DNA of 64,000 nucleotides from Acheta domesticus (Eukaryota > Arthropoda > Insecta > Orthoptera > Gryllidae). The stretch covers positions 170,737,112 to 170,801,111 of the forward strand of contig JAHLJT010000631.1 in NCBI GenBank assembly GCA_031308135.1, written 5' to 3'. Made by a program: the position numbers and the translations under genes. The notes beneath the pieces were generated by a model. That model made no database searches. It saw only the letters and a program-made list of their open reading frames with translations, and was not told the DNA's origin. Shown piece by piece: positions 55,717-64,000 of this stretch (its first letter is position 1; every line of letters starts with the position of its first letter).

Positions 55717-57839
55717 ATGAAAATCTGACCAATGGGAACACAAACCGTGCGGTCCTGACAGACGTAAATCCTGCAGTATTATTTCAATAATGAGGAAAAA
55801 TACTTATCCCTTGCAATACTGTATTGAGCAAGGTGTACTTTATTTTCTAAATGTGGGAACGATTAAATGTAATTACACTTCCGAGAGCAACTGCAGGAGA
55901 GCGAAAAGCTCTACTGGTCCTGTAAAGGTAGACATACACGTACAAGGAGGCAATCCTTAAGGAATAAGCCTCCAGCACTTCTTCGGGATTTCCTCTACTG
56001 AACCCTTACCCACACATGGAGGGTTTTTTCCTGAAGGAAATCGTCCAGGAAAGTGACTTATTTTTTTCCAGGTCAACTCGGCAGTTATGTATTCATTGTG
56101 CTTCTCGCAATACGAGCATCTATGAATGACAATATATTCCGGCTGTTGCTTGTGTACTACCACAACTTAGGCTTGTTCGCAGTATCTGTAGATGCTCCCG
56201 ACGTCAAAGGTGGTTTAATTTTCTTATTTTCTTTACGGATAGCTTCTCATGTTATTTTTTAATAAAATTATATTTATTTGCGTTTCCGTCTACTTGCGTC
56301 ATTTTGAAACTACTTCGATTCGATTATGATAATGTTCAATGATAACTTTCTACAAGCAAGGCTCATTCTGAAACATTTGGATGAAATTTGTTAAAAATTC
56401 GCGCGATTTGCCTGATTACATGAAATTCGATAGGACTTCTGAGCATGTGAAACACGTGATCAAAAGAACGGGGAAATCCATCCTTAAGGCCGAAAAGAAT
56501 GGGTTCGGGATTTTTCGGTCTCTCGCGTTGTCCGCGGAACCCCCACACACGTTGCGAAATTCCTCTAAGGCTTCGACTGTTCGGGCCACACCTTTAGGAA
56601 ATCCCACTCGTGTAGGGGGGCCCTTAAGGTGAAATTCTTGCTCGAACGCTTGGAAAAGGCAAACGTCCTCAGCGGGTGTAGTTGAAGGGGGAACGTGCAT
56701 GGTAGGATGGTTATTCTTGGGCAGACTCGGATGAAAAACGGCATAATATTGTCGCAGTGACGTGTGGAAAATGCTCCCTTGTAGCACAACGTAACGCTAG
56801 CATATGTAGGGAGTGTGAAAGTTATACATACTTGGAATGGTCGCAAGAATGGGTTGGGCGTGACGTAGGGCCGGGGATTGGACGCAAAAATATTGAAGTA
56901 TTCAAATGAAGTATCTGTGAACTTTGTGGTGATGAAGATTGAATCCACATTCTCTTTCATTGTTGTACCACGGAAACATTGAGTGATCTGCAGCGTAGTC
57001 AACATAGAAACATACATTTTGTCCAGGATTATTGAAAGGTAATAGAATTCATTCTCTGACAGACATCAGACGTTTTAAGGAAGGTTTAAGAAAGGATCAT
57101 TTCTACTAGATGGGAAAGTAGTAAAATTTAGTTACAAGCGGAATGGAGACTACACCGGCGAGCATCTAAGTGAAACTGAATATTTGTGTGCTAAGTAGGT
57201 GAAGAGTAAGTGCTGGGTGGAAAGGACGAGTTTCTGTGACGCAGTCTCGTTTCACGTGCTGATTGTTCTTCGAAAGGGACTGTTCTTCTGAAAGGAGAAA
57301 ACACGAGGTGTCCGAGCTGGTTTTAATGAGTTTAAAACGAGTAGATTATAATACTTAGCTCCGGATGATAGGTTTCGGCCATTTGGTTTAAGTTTTCCTT
57401 CGTCTGATTCAATTTCTGATTACATGGCGTTTAATTTCCTGAGTCTTCTCTTATAATTTTCGCTAAAAATTAACAAAGATTCATTCAAAATTGAAGCTAG
57501 ATGTTAGTCGAGTCAATCCTTTCAAAATTTTAAGCTACGATTCATTGTAATCTATAATATTCAGGGATTTTCCTTCGACAGAGTAAAATGTGTGTGCTGT
57601 CCCCATCAACAAAAATGTGATATCAGAAGATCCATTGTGTGATCACAAGATCATTTAACAAAAAAATCTATTACAAGTATACTTTTGCATTGATAATATT
57701 TTGACATTTATTGATTTGCACCCAAATAGTCCTCAAAGAGTAGTGCAAGTTATATCCAGGAGGTGACGTGTTATTATTCCTGGAAATGAGTCCTGACATC
57801 GACCTATACCATGGGTTATGGAATTTTGTTCCACCGGGT
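55717..57839. other. Intergenic region
   Basis: Mixed composition. A CGAAATTCC/GGAATT-rich stretch around 56400-56900 is slightly GC-richer but unidentified. Confidence 0.5.
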
Positions 57840-58215
57840 AACTCCCATCAGTGAGGCTCCGATAGAAGCCCTTACATCTCTACTAATCTCCCACCACGTC
57901 TGATTGAATTGTGTAGAGTGCATACAAGAGTAAGTGCATGCGTGTGCGTGGAAAAGAGGGAACAACGATGAGAAAGTAAAGAAAGCTCGCAGTGCGTGGT
58001 CTATTTAGTAGTGCACTGCTCCGTCAGCCGCCTAGATTGGTCTAAGAAACCACGGAAAACGAAAGATCGGAGCACCCAGCCGCTACACTTCCCCTCCAAC
58101 GCATGCTTAAATTCGTCCCAGCTATGGAACAAGTGTCTAATTCGGCACTCGATTCCACAGCACTCCCAGTAACGCTGCAGAAGTGGCAACGGTACCGCCG
58201 CTGAGCCACCGCAAC
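57840..58215 (-). mobile_element. tRNA-derived SINE copy D
   Basis: Matches copy B in AAACCACGGAAAAC, GATCGGAGCA and CCAGCCGCTA. The head at the right end is more diverged. Confidence 0.65.
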
Positions 58216-58490
58216 CGGTAGTGAGCGCTGGGAAGGAGCGAGTTGCGAGAGTTTGGGCCGCCCTGCCCCACCGCCGCTCGCGTTGGCGAAGGCCCACGCG
58301 GCTCCTCCCAGCGCCTCCGCCGCTTTCGCCTTCGCCGCCGCAGAAGCAGCACGCGGAGGCAGCACGCGGAGAGCGCGTGAGGCGGTGCGTGTGCCGCAGA
58401 TGCTGCAGCTCAGCGAGCCTCGCCAACCGGTCTTTCCCGGCGCCTGCTCGCGACCACGGGAGCACCCGGAACGTGCGACTTAGGATCTGA
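58216..58490. promoter_or_regulatory. CpG-rich block
   Basis: GC- and CpG-rich, directly following SINE copy D. ORFs are compositional. Confidence 0.3.
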
Positions 58491-60390
58491 CACCTCACTT
58501 AAGAAAGAACCTCATGTAATGCCCCAATAATTTGGACAATTCAAACTATTAACTTTAATATCTATTTATATTGTACATCTTTATACATTTTACTTACATA
58601 TTTGGTATTTGGTATTTTGGGTCGACTGCTTGACATTGCACGCAAGCTAACCGTATCCCCCATGCTTCGGTCTGGTTTAATACCCTCGCTGGGGGGTAAG
58701 AGGCATGGAGGGAACATGACGTATTTCGCTTGAAGGTAACTAGCAAATTCCGCCCGCATGTGCTTTTCTTGGTCGCACAGCTACAGAAACTGAGACGGTT
58801 TGAAAGAAAAACACCAACTCTATTTTTGCCTTGACTTTATTTACATATAGTTACATATTTATTTATAGAGTAGAGTTTCGTATTTCGTAGTTCAAAAATG
58901 TTCGAGATTTTAATGAGCAACACATTTTTTGTCATGTCCATCCATGTTTCTTAATTGATAAATGTTTTACGTTCGCATTTATTTAAAAAAAAGATGTATC
59001 TTACCGTCAATAATGTTCTCTTGTATTAATTAATTTTGTCTCAACTGTTACTCGTTTAGAATTTTATATTTAAGTGTAGATCAATATTTTCCAATAATTA
59101 TTTTCTAGTGATTCGTAACCTTCCAACGTTAAATATCACAAATTCTTGATAAATATCTGTAAGTTCAAAGGAAGAACCTTCTTAAAAAATCAAAAAGATT
59201 GTATCAAAATACTGTTCTCAAACATTTCGAAAAACCAGTACCCACTCATCACGGAATTAAACATCCCGGAGATTAGGCTTTGGGCATTATAATGTATTTT
59301 GGATTGTAACATTGCGGAACAAATACATCGAGAATGTATGGAGATGGATGAAATAAACCCGAATGTCAACTGTTCAGGTACAATATGATAAAGCAGAATA
59401 AGAGATAAGGTAAACAGCCATAATGTGTAAACTGCAAAACTCATGTGTAACCAGAAAATAACAGCTTTTAATAGAAGTAGCTTTAGTTTTATGACTCCAG
59501 TATTAAAAATGTTTATATTAATGTCTTAATTAGTGATGAGACCCTGGATAAAAATACAATTAAGATCATTGAGAAGGTAAAGATGAACATCGAGACGTGA
59601 CGACGATGAACAAAGGATAAGCTCCCGACGATTAAGTAGCAATTAGAAGCTCTACGTGGTAATGAGCGTGGTTGCAGAGTGGGTGTCAGTGGAACGAGAA
59701 CAGCCTTTGTGGCCTCTAGCACGTCCGTCGCAGTACCGTCCAGCACCCTTGAGTCCGTAAATGACCAGTGGTTTTGGAAGAAGCCACTAAATTAAGAATA
59801 GAGCAATGAAGTTATTAAAGGAAGGATACTAAATAAAGGCAGCGTTTGCGTGAAGAAATTTTGTACACCGTGTGGGAATTGGAGAGCGTTTAAGAAGAGT
59901 ATAGAACCAAGAGAACTGTGAAGTGGTTGAGGAAGGGCAGGAACGAAAAAGAGAAGGCAAGCGAACCGATAAGCAAGGGGAGTTGGGCATCAGAGGACGC
60001 GCCAGTGGAGACCAAAAACAAAGGCTGGTTGTGGGGCAGAAAGGGTAAGCCTGGAGTTGGCAGAGCGTACGGGGGGGGGACGTAACAAAGGTAGATGGGG
60101 AGGTCAGTCATCGGGCGGCGGCAAAATTGTCAGGGGGTAGTTACAGGGTCCGGAAGAGAGGGACTGTGGTTTTGTCGGGGAATGGAGCACGACAGGGGAA
60201 GAGACACGGAGGATGGTATGGACGGGGAAGATGGGGAGGACAGAGGAAATGGGGAGGACGGAAAGAAGAGAAGCCGGATGTGAATGGGGTCAACAGGCAA
60301 GGGGGAGAATGAGGGAGAAAGGGGGACGACGGTTGATCGGATGAGAAGAGGGTCAACAGGGGAGGGAAAATGGGGGAGAAACGGGGGATA
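58491..60390. other. Intergenic region
   Basis: AT-rich to 59500, then purine-rich with a G9 run near 60071. No gene recognised. Confidence 0.5.
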
Positions 60391-60703
60391 ACCGGTAGAG
60401 GCCGGTCAGAGGCCGGTCAGAGGGCCGGTCAGAGGACCGGTCAGAGACCGGTCAGAGGACCGGTCAGAGACCGGTCAGAGACCGGTCAGAGACCGGTCAG
60501 AGGGCGGTCAGAGGGCGGTCAGAGGGCGGTCAGAGGGGCGGTCAGAGGGCGGTCAGAGGGCGGTCAGAGGGCGGTCAGAGGGCGGTCAGAGGGCGGTCAG
60601 AGGGCGGTCAGAGGGCGGTCAGAGGGCGGTCAGAGGGCGGTCAGAGGGCGGTCAGAGGGCGGTCAGAGGGCGGTCAGAGAGCGGTCAGAGAGCGGTCAGA
60701 GGC
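60391..60703. repeat. 11-bp satellite array (GGTCAGAGGGC)n
   Basis: About 28 copies. Early units have ACCGGTCAGAG, later ones GCGGTCAGAGG. A 152-codon Arg/Gly/Ser ORF runs through it because 11 is not a multiple of 3 and the unit has no stop in that strand's phases; it is not a gene. Confidence 0.97.
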
Positions 60704-61100
60704 GGCGGCAGATGCGGCGGCAGATGCGGCGGGCAGAGGGCGGGCGGAAAGAGAGGATGTGCAAGCATGTGAGCGAGAGGGCTCGTCGGTTGGGCGAGCA
60801 GATGGTTGAATGGCTGGCGGGCGGGTAGGCGAGCGGGCGGGCGGGCGGTTGGGCCCCGAGGGCAAAAACGAAGCCGGTCGTCGACCTCCGCGTGCCGGGC
60901 GGGCGCGAGGCGGTTTTCTCCGCGGGCTTTCTAGCGCCGCGCCGCGCCGCGCCGCCCCACTTCGCCGCTATGGCCCTGCCGAACGGCACCGCGCGCGCGT
61001 GCCGCTGCAACGCCGATCTCCGAGCGAAAAATCCAGCGGCGGCGGCGGCTGCGGCGGCGGTGGCGATGGTGACGCAACGTCATCGATTAGACGCGGATGA
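60704..61100. promoter_or_regulatory. CpG island beside the 11-bp array, with GCCGC pentamers
   Basis: Dense CpG, a GCCGC pentamer run near 60937-60957 and GGC runs near 61035-61060. A candidate promoter; no gene identified. Confidence 0.35.
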
Positions 61101-62199
61101 CTTAATCGGAACTGGCACCGGACACCGGACGCTGAGGTCCTTGTGCGGCATGTCGATTGCAGCGCTGTCCATTCGTTTCCATTAATGCCATTGGCATATC
61201 GTGTCTTTGTTCTTGCAGGAGCAGCTTTACTGAACGCAGAGCATTTATTATTCACAGTTTTTATTGCAAAACATTTCACCATTCAATTGACGTGTTAAAA
61301 ACAACTTGCATAACATACAATACCCAGGTATTACAAAAGATTTGTTCGATGTATAAAACAGATAGGCCTACACATATATCTAATATTCTAAAGTACTGAA
61401 TCCTTCAAATAACGGGCAGATGTGTCTCTCCTTCATGAACTTATTTTATTAGTTGAAGAAATAATCAAAGAACAAATTTAGAAATCATTATTTGAGATTC
61501 TTATTTAGAAGACGTTATTTTCCTAAGTAAGGAAACGTCCTTTTTGGAAAAACTGACATGTTCGGTGACATGAAGCCATGCCGTATTCTGACTACAGTCG
61601 AAAACAAAAGATTGCTTTCTGACACTTAAATTTAGTGATGTCCATTACCAAACCAGCAAAGACTTATTGTCATTCTTCAGAAATGACTTAATGATCAATT
61701 AATTTTTGAAAAATTTGTATTACACAATATTTATCGTGGTGAAACGCTAAGTTCAAAAGACGCAAGTAAATGTAGAGGCTTGAAATACCTATGTTGTTAG
61801 TTATGTAATACTGATTGTTTATTTTGATGACCTGTATACCAAATGCCCTTTCTATTGCCCCTCTAGTCATTCAGTAAAATGACTTAGTACACATTGTAGT
61901 AAAAACAACCATGGACAGCTAGATGAAAGCCAGATATGAAAACGCAGAAGTGTTAATTAATAAATTCCATAAATGTTATTGTGCATAACATTCTCGAGAT
62001 GTTTTGTCGAAGTCTTTATAGTATTTTAGAAATGTTTATTAACTTTATTTTATTTATAATATAATATATTTTTTTAATAAATTTTTTTAAAATAGAAATA
62101 TGTTTTGGGACTATGTATGCTATATACCTGAGTAGTACATTTTTCTGCCCGTGAATATTACATATATCTTTTGGGCATTCCATTAAAGTGAATACCACA
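61101..62199. other. Intergenic region
   Basis: AT-rich; nothing recognised. Confidence 0.6.
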
Positions 62200-62209
62200 T
62201 AGTCCAAGT

Positions 62210-63085
62210 CCACTCCGGTTTTCATGAACTTGGTTACAGTGAACCGTCGGTAAAGTGAATTTAAAACACTGGTCCCGTTTTACTTACATTACAAATAAGC
62301 ATAAGAAGATTCAGTAATAGTGGAACGGATATAGTGAACGTAGGAAATACAATATCCTGGAAATGAATTCCCTCCTTGGAAAGAACATATCACCTCAGTG
62401 CCACAAATTTCAATACCAAACAGCTTGAAAATATCATCAGCCAATGGTTATAATCGAAGAAGTCTTTACTGAGAGGCAGGTAGCGGATCTCGAATGGGGA
62501 ACTTACAGTGACATATGCCACTCAGTTTCTCTGCAGAAACAAAGGCTGTGTGCGGCGATTCGCGATTGCTTGCTTCAGTTTAAGCTTAGTGTTATATTCC
62601 ATGGGACAAAGCGCGTTGTGTTTCCACGTAGGCAACAGGACGCGCGAGACTTCCACTGCCCTACTGCTTGGCACCCTCTAATGTGCACAGAAAAGTGATC
62701 AGTTTCATTTGCCGTTACCGAAAAACATCTCGTATGTTATTAGGCGAGTAAAAGGGATGTCGGAGAATGGGGCTGTGTTACAACAGTGGAAGAGACATTA
62801 AAGGATGACAAGACTGGCAGAATAAAGTATAGAGAAGCACGAACTCTAAAGAAGGATCTAGGGAAATTACTAATGAGAAATACGAAAATACTTGATTTGT
62901 TTAATGACAAATAAAGATCTTGAAATTTTCAGTATTCACGCTTTTAATATAAGCTAATAAAATCAATCATTGTGGAGAAATTCTAATTTACGTTTGGGAT
63001 CATCCGATGTGGTCAATCTATGATATAATGAACCAAAATGTTAGTGCCCAGAAGTTCACTATAACCGGAGTAGGCTGTATACAGT
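62210..63085 (+). mobile_element. Possible pogo/Tigger-like DNA transposon remnant
   Basis: The left region reads ACTCCGGTTTTCATGAAC with TACAGTGAACC and ATATAGTGAACG nearby. The right end read inward gives ACTCCGGTTATAGTGAAC. Such GTGAAC-bearing inverted ends are seen in pogo-type elements. An open frame at about 62744-62910 (ending LLMRNTKILDLFNDK, stop, then AAATAAAG) might be a transposase C-terminus but is too short to identify. Confidence 0.35.
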
Positions 63086-63879
63086 GACAGGGGAGGGAAG
63101 GTCGAAATTAGAAAATAAGCTCTTAAGACAATTTTAAAAACATATTTTGTGCAAGAAACTAGTTGATATTCCAAAAAAGCACACAATTCACACAATTCCA
63201 TGCTTTTTTTATTTCTGGCCCCTATTTTTTCTTTCTGAACAAATATATTCATTGCTTTTGTAAATAATAAACAATTTAACATGTTTCTGCAGTGCTTCTA
63301 TGCTTCTACAAAGCAAATTTTTGCCTAGAAATAATTTTTTTCAAACCAATTTTTTAAGAAATATCTTATGCGTCTCAACCAATCTGGAATATCCAGGTTG
63401 TTTATTAGACAAAATATGTGTAAATTGTCTTATGAGCTAATTTTCGAATTTTCTACATTTCCTCCCCGGACATAGTGTATAATGAATAGTGATTCATATT
63501 TAGTTTCTGATTTGTTAATTTAATCGGTGGTTAGTAGCTGAGTCCGGATTGTTACCCACGAGTGTCACATAAAGCAACTGAACGCTTTAGTCAGACATAC
63601 TACTGCCCCATCTGGATGAACTACCATAAATCTCTTGTCTCATGAGCATGTTGTCCTGTTGACATTGTGAGTCACGACTTACAGGTAATTTAAAATAAAT
63701 ACTGTTTGACAAGATCTAGTTATTATTAATTATCTCATTTTCCAGAAGCAAGATACATGAAACATCGAAGCACAGTATGAGTCATCCACTCCGAGAATCT
63801 GACGCATCCCTACAGGCGTCGAAACGCAACTCTTTCACCTTATGTTCATTTCAATATACTATATCATTTTTAATATATA
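63086..63879. other. Intergenic region
   Basis: AT-rich; nothing recognised. Confidence 0.6.
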
Positions 63880-64000
63880 TAGAGAGAGAGAGGACAGAGG
63901 AGAGAGAGAGGAGAGAGAGAGGACAGAGGAAGAGAGAGGAGGAGAGAGAGAGGACAGAGGAGAGAGAGAGGAGAGAGAGAGGACAGAGGAGAGAGAGAGG
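63880..64000. repeat. Purine (AG) tandem repeat running off the window
   Basis: GAGAGAGAGA with GGACAGAGGA interruptions at about 31-bp spacing. Confidence 0.95.

Noticed and set aside
60370..60828. 152-codon Arg/Gly/Ser-rich ORF
   Set aside because: Artefact of the 11-bp tandem repeat.

Overview
The window is eukaryotic nuclear DNA, most likely from an insect with a large, repeat-rich genome. Long AT-rich introns and intergenic DNA carry mariner, hAT-like, R4/Dong-like and tRNA-derived SINE remnants, and no prokaryotic gene organisation is visible. The order cannot be fixed from the sequence alone; a polyneopteran-type genome is only a guess.

One protein-coding gene is well supported. It lies on the minus strand and runs from a start codon at 28750 down past the left edge. 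It encodes a type II membrane M1-family zinc aminopeptidase (aminopeptidase N-like). Eleven coding exons were joined by hand (28331-28750, 24515-24795, 22077-22235, 19161-19454, 17357-17540, 16239-16395, 13262-13343, 10440-10623, 7857-8067, 3130-3410, 945-1144). Every junction has GT/AG and keeps the frame, giving 817 codons plus two bases. The model contains a cytoplasmic tail, one membrane segment, a proline-rich stalk, the GAMEN exopeptidase motif, HELAH plus a glutamate 19 residues on, the catalytic Tyr and the beginning of the ERAP1-like C-terminal domain. The last part of the protein lies outside the window.

The introns (about 1-4.4 kb) are heavily colonised. Intron 9 has a nested hAT-like pair whose inner element has a perfect 8-bp target duplication. 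Intron 7-8 territory has a 174-bp MITE, intron 3 has a 16-bp satellite 38 bp from a splice donor, and intron 2 has a roughly 200-nt pyrimidine tract just after a donor. Several copies of an unclassified hairpin-headed repeat family are also present.

From about 29 kb to the right end I find no convincing host gene. The region holds two inverted mariner fragments (30.4-31.1 kb), a perfect 36-bp inverted repeat (35.0 kb) and a decayed R4/Dong-like LINE embedded in TAA-type repeats (44.4-45.4 kb). It also holds several SINE copies (31.2, 51-52.2, 58 kb), an inverted pair of a 400-bp repeat (52.5 and 55.3 kb), a possible pogo/Tigger-like remnant (62.2-63.1 kb) and many simple or tandem repeats. 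Strongly CpG-rich blocks (27.5, 35.7-36.0, 39.7, 46.8, 52.3, 58.3, 60.9 kb) could be promoters of the aminopeptidase gene or of neighbours, but no transcript evidence is available. I see no clear new multi-gene system. The most unusual signals are the GC3 mosaic of the gene, the TE and satellite insertions hugging its splice donors, and the hairpin-headed repeat family.
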